DNA of 9,298 nt from Asaia bogorensis (GTDB taxonomy: Bacteria; Pseudomonadota; Alphaproteobacteria; Acetobacterales; Acetobacteraceae): NCBI GenBank assembly GCA_945874515.1, contig CAMCHA010000061.1:1-9298 (forward strand). The letters run 5' to 3'. The notes under the pieces are model-generated. The model saw only the letters and a list, made by a program, of their open reading frames with translations, ran no database searches and was not told the DNA's origin. Within the stretch, counting starts at the first letter, position 1. Every line of letters begins with the position of its first letter. Position numbers and translations under genes: made by a program. Shown here one piece after another: positions 1-7,018 of the stretch.

Positions 1-99
1 CAAGCCCAGGCGCTGATGTTCCTTAATAAGAAGGGCGGCGGGCTGAACGTGGTTTACCGCCGCGCTGATGGGAATATCGGCTGGATTGATCCGGGGTAG
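1..99 (+). CDS. hpf: C-terminal end of long-form ribosome hibernation promoting factor (HPF/RaiA family), partial
   Basis: Only the last 32 codons are in the window; the 5' part is off the left edge. The reading frame runs from base 1 to a TAG at 97-99. The peptide contains FLNKKGGGLNVVYRRADGN followed by IGWIDPG. This matches the small C-terminal dimerisation domain of long HPF proteins, whose hallmark is a phenylalanine-rich strand followed by a G-x-(L/V)-NVVYRR-x-DGN-x-G-x-I-x-P ending. Long HPF binds the 30S subunit and pairs 70S ribosomes into inactive 100S dimers in stationary phase (family knowledge). In many alphaproteobacteria hpf is followed by the nitrogen-PTS gene ptsN, but here the next gene is an exporter. 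The N-terminal ribosome-binding domain cannot be seen, so identification rests on this tail alone. Confidence 0.82.
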   Translation, partial: QAQALMFLNKKGGGLNVVYRRADGNIGWIDPG

Positions 100-138
100 A
101 GCGTCGGTGCGGCGCGCGCTTCCTCGTTTTTGTGTTTG

Positions 139-162
139 GCATGGCGTAATAAGGCGCCATGC
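139..162 (+). promoter_or_regulatory. Inverted repeat enclosing the lysE-family ribosome-binding site and start codon
   Basis: Perfect 8-bp arms GCATGGCG (139-146) and CGCCATGC (155-162) flank an 8-nt loop, TAATAAGG. The AAGG in the loop is the only Shine-Dalgarno-like element, and the ATG at 159-161 lies in the 3' arm. If transcribed, the hairpin would hide the start codon while exposing the SD, which could damp or regulate translation. The structure is seen in the sequence; any regulatory role is inference. Confidence 0.4.
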
Positions 163-803
163 AAGACATCACACAATTCACCCTGTACCTCGCGGCGGCA
201 CTGCTGCTGGCGGTCACGCCGGGGCCCGGGATTTTCTACGTCGCGGCGCGCAGCCTGGCGGGCGGGCGGGCTGAGGGTATCGCCTCCAGCTTCGGCACTG
301 CACTCGGCGGCTTGGTGCATGTGCTGTCTGGGGCGCTTGGCGTTTCCGCGCTTGTCTTGGCGAGTGCAGAGCTTTTCACGGCGCTGAAATGGCTCGGCGC
401 GGCTTATTTGGTTTGGCTCGGCCTGCGCACCATCATGGCTGCGCGGCACGATGCGGCGCAGGGTTTGGCTGGCGCCGACCCGGCCCCCGCCATGGGGGTG
501 CGGCGTGCCTTCCGGGAAGGTGCGGTGGTGGAGGCGCTGAACCCCAAAACGGCAGCCTTCTTCCTGGCCTTCATTCCGCAGTTTCTTGACCCCAGCGCGG
601 GCGCGGTGGCGCTGCCCTTTATTTTGCTGGGCGTGATTTCCGTCACCTTGAACACGTTGGCGGATATTGTGGTGGCGATTGGTGCCAGCCGTATCCGGGA
701 AGGTGCGGCATCGCGGCCCGCCTTCATTCGGTGGCTGCGCGAAAGCTCCGGCGCATCAATGATTGCCTTGGGGGCTGGCCTGGCGCTGGCCAAGCGGCAG
801 TAG
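159..803 (+). CDS. LysE/RhtB-family amino-acid exporter (LysE family translocator)
   Basis: This 214-residue inner-membrane protein has the usual length and pattern of the LysE/RhtB superfamily, secondary exporters of amino acids or related small solutes. The N-terminal signature TPGPGIFYVAARSLAGG at residues 20-36 follows a hydrophobic first helix (about 7-20). Further hydrophobic stretches lie near 45-68, 70-92, 131-143, 150-175 and 197-211, compatible with about six membrane segments. The family-typical ALNPKTAAFFLAFIPQFLDP sequence sits at 126-145. The start is ATG at 159 with AAGG four bases upstream, inside an inverted repeat. The gene is convergent with the lyase pair and ends just before a strong hairpin. 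The substrate cannot be read from sequence. Lrp-type regulators often control such exporters, and one lies about 1.6 kb away, but separated by two genes, so a link is only a guess. Confidence 0.9.
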   Translation: MQDITQFTLYLAAALLLAVTPGPGIFYVAARSLAGGRAEGIASSFGTALGGLVHVLSGALGVSALVLASAELFTALKWLGAAYLVWLGLRTIMAARHDAAQGLAGADPAPAMGVRRAFREGAVVEALNPKTAAFFLAFIPQFLDPSAGAVALPFILLGVISVTLNTLADIVVAIGASRIREGAASRPAFIRWLRESSGASMIALGAGLALAKRQ

Positions 804-810
804 GGTTGTT

Positions 811-846
811 GGGCGGCGCGCAGCGTATAGCGCGCCGCCCTTTCTT
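811..846 (+). terminator. Rho-independent terminator-like hairpin between convergent genes
   Basis: A perfect 11-bp GC-rich stem is formed by GGGCGGCGCGC (811-821) and GCGCGCCGCCC (830-840) around an 8-nt loop. It lies 8 bases after the exporter stop codon and is followed on the + strand by TTTCTT. The minus strand has the same hairpin just after the lyase stop at 848, but no T-rich tail follows there. It should therefore work best for the exporter gene, with only a weak or processing role for the opposite transcript. Confidence 0.75.
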
Positions 847-847
847 G

Positions 848-2023
848 TTATGCGCTTTCGTAAAGCCGCGTCAGGCTGAATTCGCGGTGCCCGAGCAATT
901 CAGCTGCGGTCAATTCGCCATCAGCCGTGCGGATGATGCAATCAAGAAGGGCTTCGCCCGCTTCATCCATATTCATCTGTCGCTGCAATAGCCCAGTCAC
1001 ATCCACATCAATATGTTCAGACATGGTGCGCTGCGTGCGTGGGTTGGCGGTGAGTTTGATCACCGGCAGAATGGGATTGCCGATGACATTGCCCTGACCG
1101 GTTGGGAAGGTATGCACAGCAAAGCCGGAAGCGGCGCAAAGCGTCACCATTTCTGCGGCGGCCGAGCTTGAATCCATAAACCAAAGCCCCGAATGGGTTG
1201 GTGCTTCCGCCTTGTCCAGCACACCATCCACCAGGCACTTCTTCCCGATCTTTTGGATATTGCCCAGCGCCTTTTCTTCAATGGTGGTCAAGCCGCCTTC
1301 GATATTGCCCTTGGTGGGCTGGCTTTCGGAAAGATCATTGGTCTTGTTGGTTTCGACCACGCGCTGGTAACGGTCAAACATCGCCTGGAATTGCGCGCGA
1401 ACTTCTGGCGTGCGGCAACGTTCAGCAACCAGATGCTCGCCACCCGTGAGTTCAGTAGTTTCACCGAAAACGAGCGTGTTGCCGTTTGCCCAAAGCTTGT
1501 CGAAGGAATCACCAACCGTCGGGCAGGAAGCCAGGCCCGATGTGGTATCGCTTTCACCGCATTTCGTAGAAACCCAAAGCTCCTGGATTGGGGCGCGGGT
1601 CTTCTTCAGGCGCGAGGCGTGCTTCACCATGCGATAGGCGGCGCGGGACGCATTGGCGATGGTGTTGATGTCGCCATTCTGTTCGATGGCGAAGCCTTCC
1701 ACTGGCTTGCCAGATTTGGCGATGCCTTCAACAATACGGCCCGTCCAACCTGGTTCAATACCAATCACCACGACGCCGGCGACATTCGGGTTGCTGCCCG
1801 TGCCGATCAGCGTGCGGAAGTGCAAATCCAGGTCGGCGCCGAATTGCAGGCGGCCATAGGCGTGCGGAATGGCCAGCGCGCCTTTGATGTTGTTCGCGAC
1901 CGCTTCGCAGGCAGCGTTGGAAAGATCATCAACCGGCAGGATGATGACGTGGTTGCGCACGCCCATGCGGCCATTTTCGCGGCGCCAGCCTTCAAAGGCG
2001 GCGTTTTTCAGATTGATGCCCAT
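848..2023 (-). CDS. UxaA-family lyase/dehydratase large subunit (GD_AH_C domain; SuyB-like split form)
   Basis: This 391-residue protein is the catalytic C-terminal domain of the altronate/galactarate dehydratase family, encoded as a separate chain. Visible landmarks are [18 protein letters not shown] at 16-33, [13 protein letters not shown] at 54-66, the cysteine-bearing [18 protein letters not shown] at 154-171, [12 protein letters not shown] at 186-197, and downstream [18 protein letters not shown] and [12 protein letters not shown]. These enzymes eliminate water, or sulfite in SuyAB, from hydroxy-acids in an iron-dependent reaction (family knowledge). E. coli UxaA and GarD are single chains of about 500 residues carrying the SAF domain at the N-terminus. 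A split large/small pair is the layout of (R)-sulfolactate sulfo-lyase SuyAB, and the CGESDTTSG motif differs from the CGGSD-type motif I recall for UxaA. ATG at 2023 lies 5 nt after the small-subunit stop; an in-frame GTG at 2035 would give four more residues. The substrate is unproven. Confidence 0.88.
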   Translation of the reverse strand: MGINLKNAAFEGWRRENGRMGVRNHVIILPVDDLSNAACEAVANNIKGALAIPHAYGRLQFGADLDLHFRTLIGTGSNPNVAGVVVIGIEPGWTGRIVEGIAKSGKPVEGFAIEQNGDINTIANASRAAYRMVKHASRLKKTRAPIQELWVSTKCGESDTTSGLASCPTVGDSFDKLWANGNTLVFGETTELTGGEHLVAERCRTPEVRAQFQAMFDRYQRVVETNKTNDLSESQPTKGNIEGGLTTIEEKALGNIQKIGKKCLVDGVLDKAEAPTHSGLWFMDSSSAAAEMVTLCAASGFAVHTFPTGQGNVIGNPILPVIKLTANPRTQRTMSEHIDVDVTGLLQRQMNMDEAGEALLDCIIRTADGELTAAELLGHREFSLTRLYESA

Positions 2024-2028
2024 GGCGC

Positions 2029-2313
2029 TTACCACCGCTTCGTTTTGACGTTGTGGACATGCAAATGTTCGCCAGCAGCGATATTCTTCACCGCTTTGCC
2101 GATATCGACGCCGTATTTGATGATGGTATCACCTGCGGCGATGGCGCGAATGGCAAGCTTATGGCCGATCGGAATATCCGACTTGGCGTTGAAGGCGATG
2201 ATCTTATCCTGATCCATGATCCAGCCATTCAGCGCCTGGCCAGATTTGATCCCTTCGACAACCACGACGCCGACGGAATCGCCTTCGTCATGCACACAGA
2301 AATGCACGGTCAT
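2029..2313 (-). CDS. UxaA-family lyase small subunit (SAF domain; SuyA-like)
   Basis: This 94-residue protein is a stand-alone SAF domain, the small beta-clip module found at the N-terminus of altronate/galactarate dehydratases and as the separate SuyA subunit of sulfolactate sulfo-lyase. Family-like features are [18 protein letters not shown] at 45-62, YGVDIGKA at 67-74, [17 protein letters not shown] at 78-94, and histidines at 82-88. An ATG at 2313 was chosen because AGGGAGGA lies 9 nt upstream. The open frame continues further upstream, but that extension has no similarity to the domain. The stop precedes the large-subunit ATG by 5 nt, so the two are almost certainly co-translated and act as one enzyme. 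The specific reaction is not determined. Confidence 0.88.
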   Translation of the reverse strand: MTVHFCVHDEGDSVGVVVVEGIKSGQALNGWIMDQDKIIAFNAKSDIPIGHKLAIRAIAAGDTIIKYGVDIGKAVKNIAAGEHLHVHNVKTKRW

Positions 2314-2322
2314 GCCGGCATA

Positions 2323-2330
2323 TCCTCCCT
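2323..2330 (-). promoter_or_regulatory. Strong Shine-Dalgarno site for the SAF-domain gene
   Basis: Minus strand reads AGGGAGGA 9 nt before the ATG at 2313, preceded by a run of A residues. It decides the start of the small subunit at 2313 rather than at upstream in-frame codons. Confidence 0.75.
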
Positions 2331-2347
2331 TTTTTTGATGCTGCTGA

Positions 2348-2376
2348 AGGCTAGGGCGCAGGCCCTTCCGGGTCAA
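2348..2376 (-). promoter_or_regulatory. Possible sigma-70 promoter for the lyase pair
   Basis: In the 77-nt gap between the Lrp-type gene and the SAF-domain gene, the minus strand has TTGACC (2376-2371), a 17-nt spacer and TAGCCT (2353-2348). The -35 and the spacing are good and the -10 is poor. A 5-bp stem, AGGGC/GCCCT, lies inside the spacer. This would allow transcription of the lyase genes independently of the par operon. It is read by eye only. Confidence 0.3.
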
Positions 2377-2390
2377 TTGGCAAGCAGGCT

Positions 2391-2861
2391 TCAGATGGGA
2401 AGCGCGGTTGTGGATTTCACGCATTCCATGGCAAAGCGAGATGTTACCTTGCGCAGGCTGGAAACCCGGGCGGTCAGTTTGCGATAAAAGCCATCATAGG
2501 CGGTCATGTCTGAAACAACGACGCGCAGCAGGTAATCCACATCTCCACCAAGCCGCCAGCATTCGACGATTTCGGGCATATCGGTGACGGTTTGCGCGAA
2601 GCTTTCAATCCAGGCGGCAGAATGATCGCCGGTTTCAATCGCAACGAAAACCGAAATGCCAAGACCGAGCTTTTCGGCATTCACCAGCGTCACGCGCCCG
2701 GTGATGATGCCGGTTTCCTCCATGCGGCGGATGCGTTTCCAGCACGGGGTTTGGGTCAGCCCGACCTCCTTCGCGATATCGCCGAGGGAGAGCGAGGCAT
2801 CCGCCTGGATCAGGCGGAGGATGGCAAGGTCGGTGGCATCCAGATCATTCAGTTTGGACAA
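2391..2861 (-). CDS. Lrp/AsnC-family transcriptional regulator
   Basis: This 156-residue protein has the two-domain Lrp/AsnC layout. The N-terminal winged helix-turn-helix spans about 8-55, with LSLGDIAKEVGLTQTPCWKR at 24-43 and the IRRMEETGIITG wing at 44-55. The C-terminal RAM ligand-binding/oligomerisation domain runs from about 67 to 145. Family members bind amino acids or related small molecules and repress or activate nearby metabolic and transport genes. The start is TTG at 2861: GGGAG lies 6 nt upstream on the minus strand, and the protein then begins exactly at the family's usual LDATDLAIL helix. The gene begins 27 nt after the parB stop in the same direction, so it may be partly read from the par operon. 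It ends 77 nt before the lyase pair. Regulation of that pair, and of itself, is plausible but not shown. Confidence 0.93.
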   Translation of the reverse strand: MSKLNDLDATDLAILRLIQADASLSLGDIAKEVGLTQTPCWKRIRRMEETGIITGRVTLVNAEKLGLGISVFVAIETGDHSAAWIESFAQTVTDMPEIVECWRLGGDVDYLLRVVVSDMTAYDGFYRKLTARVSSLRKVTSRFAMECVKSTTALPI

Positions 2862-2888
2862 GGTAAGCTCCCGGGTGTGAGGGGGGCG

Positions 2889-3743
2889 TTATGCTTCGGG
2901 CATCAACAGGCGGATCAGGCCATCAAGCTGATCAAGATCGGCGTAGGAGATGGTGACCTGCCCTCCCTTGCCGAAATGCTTGATGGCAACATGCAGGCCA
3001 AGGCGTTCAAGCAATTGGCGTTCAAGCGCCAGCGTATCGGAATCCTTGGCGTTAGTGCGCCGCGCTTCGGGGTTTTTCGGTTGCGCCGCGGCCATAGCTT
3101 CGGCCTGACGGACCGAAAGTCCGCGCATCAGGATTTGCGCGGCTAGTTTTTCGGGTTCTTCCGCACCCAGCAGGGCGCGGGCGTGGCCGGCACTGAGGCG
3201 ACCGGCGCGCAGATGCTCCCGGATTGTCGTGGGCAGATTCAGCAAGCGCAGCGTATTGGCGACGTGGCTGCGTGATTTTCCGACAGCACGCGCCAGGCTT
3301 TCCTGATTAAGGCCGAATTGTTCGATCAGGCGGGAAAAACCTTCGGCTTCTTCGATGGCGTTCAGGTCTTCGCGTTGCAGGTTTTCAACTAGGCCGGCAG
3401 CCATCGCCATACGGTCATCGAAGTCGCGAATAACAACGGGCACATCATGCACCTTGGCGATCTGCGCCGCGCGCCAGCGGCGCTCGCCGCCGATGATTTG
3501 GTAGCGCCCTGCGGCACCTGGCTTCGGGCGCACGAGCAACGGCTGCAGAATGCCGTGTTCGGTGATGGAGGCAGCAAGTTCCTGCAGCGCCTGACGGTCC
3601 GGTTCCATACGCGGCTGAAAGGGGCCGGGTTCGATCATGGCAATCGGCAGGCTGCGCGGGGGACCGGAAGTTGGGGCGGTGGGCGCCGGCGCATCGCCCA
3701 TCAGGGCCGATAGGCCCATGCCGAGCCGGGCGGGCTTTTTCAT
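2889..3743 (-). CDS. parB: Chromosome-partitioning protein ParB (parS-binding CTPase clamp)
   Basis: This 284-residue protein has the normal length for chromosomal ParB. In order it shows the N-terminal ParA-interaction peptide LGMGLSALMGD (7-17), the ParB/Srx nucleotide-binding domain with PFQPR (41-45) and GGERRWRAA (85-93), the ENLQREDLNAIEEA segment (120-133), the parS-binding helix-turn-helix (about 147-171, QESLARAVGKSRSHVANTLR) and a C-terminal dimerisation domain. ParB loads at parS, binds CTP, slides along flanking DNA and stimulates ParA to segregate replicated origins. The start is ATG at 3743, overlapping the parA stop as ATGA, with AAGGAA about 8-9 nt upstream. A further-upstream in-frame start at 3782 would lie inside parA and is unlikely. 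Its cognate sites are the two parS copies at 5119-5134 and 8345-8360. Confidence 0.97.
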   Translation of the reverse strand: MKKPARLGMGLSALMGDAPAPTAPTSGPPRSLPIAMIEPGPFQPRMEPDRQALQELAASITEHGILQPLLVRPKPGAAGRYQIIGGERRWRAAQIAKVHDVPVVIRDFDDRMAMAAGLVENLQREDLNAIEEAEGFSRLIEQFGLNQESLARAVGKSRSHVANTLRLLNLPTTIREHLRAGRLSAGHARALLGAEEPEKLAAQILMRGLSVRQAEAMAAAQPKNPEARRTNAKDSDTLALERQLLERLGLHVAIKHFGKGGQVTISYADLDQLDGLIRLLMPEA

Positions 3744-4552
3744 TGGGCCGTTTCCTTTGGTTGCTTCTCGCGGCGGATCCATTCCTGCGCGAGTGCGACA
3801 TAGGCTTCCGCACCGGCAGAACGATGATCATAAACCAGCACGGGCAGGCCGTGGGACGGTGCCTCTGTGATGCGAATGTTACGGGGAATGACTGTTTCGT
3901 AGACCTTGTCGCCAAAGAACGCGCGCACATCGACAGCGACAAGTTCAGAAAGATTGTTGCGTTTATCGAACATAGTCAGAACAATGCCGCCAAGCTTGAG
4001 GTTTGGGTTCAAGCTTTTGCTGACGCGTTCAATGGTGCGTGTGATTTGGGAAACGCCTTCAAGCGCAAAAAATTCGCATTGCAGCGGTACCAAAACCTCA
4101 TCCGCCGCGACAAGGGCATTCAGCGTAATCAGGCCGAGCGATGGCGGGCAGTCAATGATAATGAGCTCTGTGCCGGCCAGGACATCTCCGGCGGCTTCGA
4201 GAGCGTTCAGCAGGCGCCTTTCGCGGGCCTCGACATCAATCAGCTCGATCTCGGCGCCGGCCAAATCAGCATCGGCCGGCAGCAGATCAAGCTGCGGGAT
4301 GCGCGACGGCCTGATCAATTCCGCCAAGGGCGCGGCACCAACCAGCAGCGCGTAGCTGCCCTGGCCCCTTTCCTGCCTCGGCAAGCCAAGTCCGGTTGAG
4401 GCGTTGCCCTGCGGGTCCAGGTCAATCAGCAAAACTTTGCGCGTGGTAGCGAGCGCGGTCGCGAGGTTGATCGCGGTTGTGGTCTTGCCCACCCCGCCTT
4501 TTTGATTGGCAATGGCGATGATTTTCGGCCTGGCGGGCTTAGGGCTGGACAC
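3740..4552 (-). CDS. parA: Chromosome-partitioning ATPase ParA
   Basis: This 270-residue protein is a Walker-type partition ATPase of the small chromosomal (Soj-like) class without an N-terminal DNA-binding extension. The deviant Walker A KGGVGKTT lies at 18-25 with the signature lysine 18. The Walker A' DLDPQGN is at 44-50 and Walker B IIIDCPPS at 131-138. ATP-bound dimers coat the nucleoid, and ParB-parS complexes trigger hydrolysis to move origins apart. The start must be GTG at 4552: an in-frame stop lies five codons upstream, and no ATG, GTG or TTG occurs between 4552 and the Walker A motif. The gene overlaps the end of rsmG by 14 nt and has only a weak SD, suggesting translational coupling to rsmG. 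It overlaps parB by 4 nt. Confidence 0.97.
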   Translation of the reverse strand: MSSPKPARPKIIAIANQKGGVGKTTTAINLATALATTRKVLLIDLDPQGNASTGLGLPRQERGQGSYALLVGAAPLAELIRPSRIPQLDLLPADADLAGAEIELIDVEARERRLLNALEAAGDVLAGTELIIIDCPPSLGLITLNALVAADEVLVPLQCEFFALEGVSQITRTIERVSKSLNPNLKLGGIVLTMFDKRNNLSELVAVDVRAFFGDKVYETVIPRNIRITEAPSHGLPVLVYDHRSAGAEAYVALAQEWIRREKQPKETAQ

Positions 4553-5126
4553 GATTGATATTGCTCAGGCGCAAGATGGTTGCTTCGGGATTGGTGGTGC
4601 TTGGAATGCGCTCGCAAGTGAAGTGCCAGCCCAAGGCGGCTTCCGTCAACTCTTTCTCGGCGGTCTTGCCTTTCGGGAATACCGCGACGCCGCCTGGGGC
4701 AAGGAAATCCGCCGCATACGGCAGCAGGGCCATCAGCGGGGCAAGGGCGCGGGCGGTGATAGCGGAAAGCGGGGGGAGCTTCGCGTTTTCTGCTCGGCAA
4801 GCATGCACGTGCACCATGGGCAGCTCCAATCGGGCGCTTGCTTCGATGAGAAAGGCGGCCTTGCGCTTGTCTGATTCTACAAGATGTATTTCACGCTCCG
4901 TCTGCATGATGGCGAGCACGAGACCGGGTAGGCCGGCGCCTGAGCCGAGATCCGCGATTGGTCCATCCTGGGGCAAAAGCGGCTGCAATTGCGCGCAATC
5001 CGCGATGTGTCGCTGGTCTATTTCGGCAGCAGTTTCAGCTGATATCAAGTTGATACGGGTATTCCACCGCAGCAGCAGATCGCGATACGCAGCGAGCCGT
5101 GCTGTGGTATCTGGGGAGTGTTTCAC
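4539..5126 (-). CDS. rsmG: 16S rRNA (guanine-N7)-methyltransferase RsmG (GidB)
   Basis: This 195-residue SAM-dependent Rossmann-fold methyltransferase shows the RsmG landmarks WNTRINLIS (21-29), the SAM-binding loop [12 protein letters not shown] (58-69) and [13 protein letters not shown] (81-93). FPKGK and a family-typical C-terminus follow. RsmG methylates N7 of the guanine at the 530-loop position called G527 in E. coli; its loss gives low-level streptomycin resistance in other bacteria. The protein is slightly shorter than the E. coli enzyme at the N-terminus. The start is GTG at 5126, overlapping the mnmG stop as GTGA. It has no visible SD, so re-initiation by ribosomes finishing mnmG is likely. 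The start codon lies in the centre of a parS palindrome. Confidence 0.95.
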   Translation of the reverse strand: MKHSPDTTARLAAYRDLLLRWNTRINLISAETAAEIDQRHIADCAQLQPLLPQDGPIADLGSGAGLPGLVLAIMQTEREIHLVESDKRKAAFLIEASARLELPMVHVHACRAENAKLPPLSAITARALAPLMALLPYAADFLAPGGVAVFPKGKTAEKELTEAALGWHFTCERIPSTTNPEATILRLSNINRVQP

Positions 5127-5134
5127 GTGAAACG
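5119..5134 (+). promoter_or_regulatory. parS: parS site (ParB-binding palindrome) at the mnmG/rsmG junction
   Basis: The sequence TGTTTCACGTGAAACG matches the widely conserved chromosomal parS consensus TGTTTCACGTGAAACA at 15 of 16 positions. It contains an uninterrupted 14-bp palindrome, GTTTCACGTGAAAC. On the minus strand it encodes the last residues (Arg-Phe-Thr) and TGA of mnmG as well as the GTG start of rsmG. ParB encoded about 1.4 kb downstream is the expected ligand. Confidence 0.93.
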
Positions 5135-7000
5135 CTGAGCGTCGCGCCGTAGGTGCACCGCAAGCGCCGCAAGCGCCGCCGGCGTGACGCCCTGAACGCG
5201 CCCAGCTGCGCCGAGTGTACTAGGGCGCGCGGCTTTCAAACGCTGGCGCATTTCGGCCGAAAGGCCATCGACAGCTTCGTAATCGAGCGTTGCGGCGATA
5301 TTTGCTTTCTCTTCGCGCTCCAGAAGGCGGCGCTCCGCCTCCTGCCGGCGCAAATAGGGGGCGTAGAGGGCTTCAGCTTCCAATTGTGTGCGGATTGGCG
5401 TGCCTAAGTCGCGCAGCCAAGGGAAGGCGGCTTCAATCTTTTCCATTGCCACACCAGGCAAAGCCAGCACCTCAAGCACCGAACGACGCCGCCCATCTTG
5501 ATTGATCGTGATGCCAAAGCCGGAAAGCGCAGCAGGAGAGGCACCATCCATACCGGCACGCGCCAAGGCAGCGGAAACCGCTGCTGCAAAGGCGCGGTGG
5601 CGCACAGCACGTTCAGACCCTACGCAGCCCCAAGTGATACCGCGTTCAGTGAGCCGAAGCCCCGCATTATCAGCCCGCAGGGAAAGCCGATGCTCAGCGC
5701 GCGCGGTCAGCATGCGATAAGGCTCAGACACACCCTGTAGCGTCAAATCATCCACCAGAACGCCGATATAAGCCTCACTACGCGTCAGGGTAGCGTCAGG
5801 ATCGGTGCCTGAAGCGCGCCGCGCGGCATTGATCCCAGCCATCAGCCCCTGGGCACCGGCTTCCTCATACCCCGTGGTGCCGTTAATTTGTCCGGCAAGA
5901 AACAGTCGCGGCACTTGACGTAATTCCAGTGTCGGGGTCAGCGCACGAGGATCTATGTGATCATATTCAATGGCATAGCCAGGCCGCAGGATGCGGGCCT
6001 TGGTCAGCCCTGGGATCGAGGCCACTAGCTGTTCCTGCACAGCTTCTGAAAGGCTGGTCGAGATCCCGTTCGGATAGACCGTTGGGTCATCGAGCCCTTC
6101 AGGTTCCAGGAAAATCTGATGCCGCTCCCGCTCAGCAAAGCGCACCACCTTATCTTCGATGGAGGGGCAATAGCGTGGCCCAACGCCTTGGATCCGCCCA
6201 CCATACACCGCGCTTGACTGAAGATTGGCGCGGATGATGGCGTGGGTTTCTGGCGTTGTCGCAGTAATTCCGCATGAAACCTGGAGATTGGTGATGCGCT
6301 CCGTCAGCCAGGAAAGCGGCTCGGGCGGATCATCCCCCGGTTGCGCTTCCAGCGCTGCCCAATCAATGGTCCGCCCATCCAGCCGAGGTGGCGTCCCGGT
6401 TTTGAGCCGCGCCAGCGGCAGCCCATGGCGTTCAAACGCCAGCGCCAAACCAATGGCCGGCGCGTCGCCAACCCGGCCAGCCGGGAACCGCTTTTCGCCG
6501 ATATGGATTTCACCGCGCAGAAACGTCCCGGTAGTAACGATCGCAGCCCCGCAGCAGATACGCTGGCCATCGGCGGTAATGATCGCAGCCAGCGCGCCCG
6601 CCTGGTCAAGTTCTAAACCCTCAGCACCGCCGGCCATAATCGAAAGACCAGGTTGGTCACGCAGCAGCGCCTGCACCGCTTCGCGATAAAGCCGCCGATC
6701 TGCCTGGGCGCGCGGCCCCCGAACCGCTGGTCCCTTGGACAAATTGAGCATCTTGACGTGAATGGCTGCTGCATCCGCGGCACGGGCCATAATACCGTCA
6801 AGCGCGTCAATTTCGCGGACCAGATGCCCCTTCCCCACCCCGCCAATGGCAGGATTGCAGGACATTTCGCCAATGGTCTCAATCTTATGGGTGAGCAAAA
6901 GCGTGCGCGCACCACAGCGCGCCGCAGCCGCCGCGGCCTCACAGCCGGCATGGCCCCCGCCCACGACCACAACATCGAAGGTCAAATCAGCACCCGTCAT
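5123..7000 (-). CDS. mnmG: tRNA uridine-5-carboxymethylaminomethyl(34) synthesis enzyme MnmG (GidA)
   Basis: This 625-residue FAD/NADH-dependent enzyme, close to the 629 residues of E. coli MnmG, works with MnmE to install (carboxymethyl)aminomethyl groups on U34 of tRNAs reading two-fold degenerate codons. The dinucleotide-binding motif [14 protein letters not shown] spans 10-23. The signature [14 protein letters not shown] lies at 46-59, with conserved Cys48. A second conserved cysteine occurs in [11 protein letters not shown], and [13 protein letters not shown] marks the FAD-binding C-terminal half. The C-terminal MnmE/tRNA-binding helices include [11 protein letters not shown]. The start is ATG at 7000, 18 nt after the mnmE stop, with AGGCGG just upstream. 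The 3' end is fused to a parS site and overlaps rsmG by 4 nt. No lesion is visible. Confidence 0.98.
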   Translation of the reverse strand: MTGADLTFDVVVVGGGHAGCEAAAAAARCGARTLLLTHKIETIGEMSCNPAIGGVGKGHLVREIDALDGIMARAADAAAIHVKMLNLSKGPAVRGPRAQADRRLYREAVQALLRDQPGLSIMAGGAEGLELDQAGALAAIITADGQRICCGAAIVTTGTFLRGEIHIGEKRFPAGRVGDAPAIGLALAFERHGLPLARLKTGTPPRLDGRTIDWAALEAQPGDDPPEPLSWLTERITNLQVSCGITATTPETHAIIRANLQSSAVYGGRIQGVGPRYCPSIEDKVVRFAERERHQIFLEPEGLDDPTVYPNGISTSLSEAVQEQLVASIPGLTKARILRPGYAIEYDHIDPRALTPTLELRQVPRLFLAGQINGTTGYEEAGAQGLMAGINAARRASGTDPDATLTRSEAYIGVLVDDLTLQGVSEPYRMLTARAEHRLSLRADNAGLRLTERGITWGCVGSERAVRHRAFAAAVSAALARAGMDGASPAALSGFGITINQDGRRRSVLEVLALPGVAMEKIEAAFPWLRDLGTPIRTQLEAEALYAPYLRRQEAERRLLEREEKANIAATLDYEAVDGLSAEMRQRLKAARPSTLGAAGRVQGVTPAALAALAVHLRRDAQRFT

Positions 7001-7018
7001 GCGCCGCCTATATCAGCA

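Noticed and set aside
100..131. Terminator after hpf ending in a T5 run (127-131)
   Set aside because: No stem longer than about 4 bp could be paired before the T-run, so it is not supported.
1457..1474. parS-like GTTTCACCGAAAAC in the large lyase subunit gene
   Set aside because: Only 11 of 14 core positions match and the central CACGTG palindrome is broken, so ParB binding is unlikely.
1193..2212. Long plus-strand open frame (339 codons) across the lyase genes
   Set aside because: It is antisense to two well-supported genes and its translation shows no family motifs; it is a GC-rich shadow frame.
2533..2541. TAATCCACA as a DnaA box near a possible origin
   Set aside because: A single 8-of-9 match inside lrp, with no cluster or AT-rich region; no oriC is visible in the window.
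2592..3146. Plus-strand open frame of 184 codons spanning lrp and parB
   Set aside because: Crosses two genuine minus-strand genes and an intergenic gap; no supporting motif.
3671..4399. Plus-strand open frame of 242 codons across parA/parB
   Set aside because: Antisense to parA with its Walker motifs; no recognisable domain and no SD.
4804..4815. GCACGTGC palindrome within rsmG as a third parS
   Set aside because: Shares only the CACGTG centre; the flanking GTTT/AAAC arms are absent.
5154..5180. Short GC-rich tandem repeat (CGCAAGCGC units)
   Set aside because: It falls in the mnmG 3' coding region and reflects alanine/leucine-rich codons in the C-terminal helices, not a separate element.
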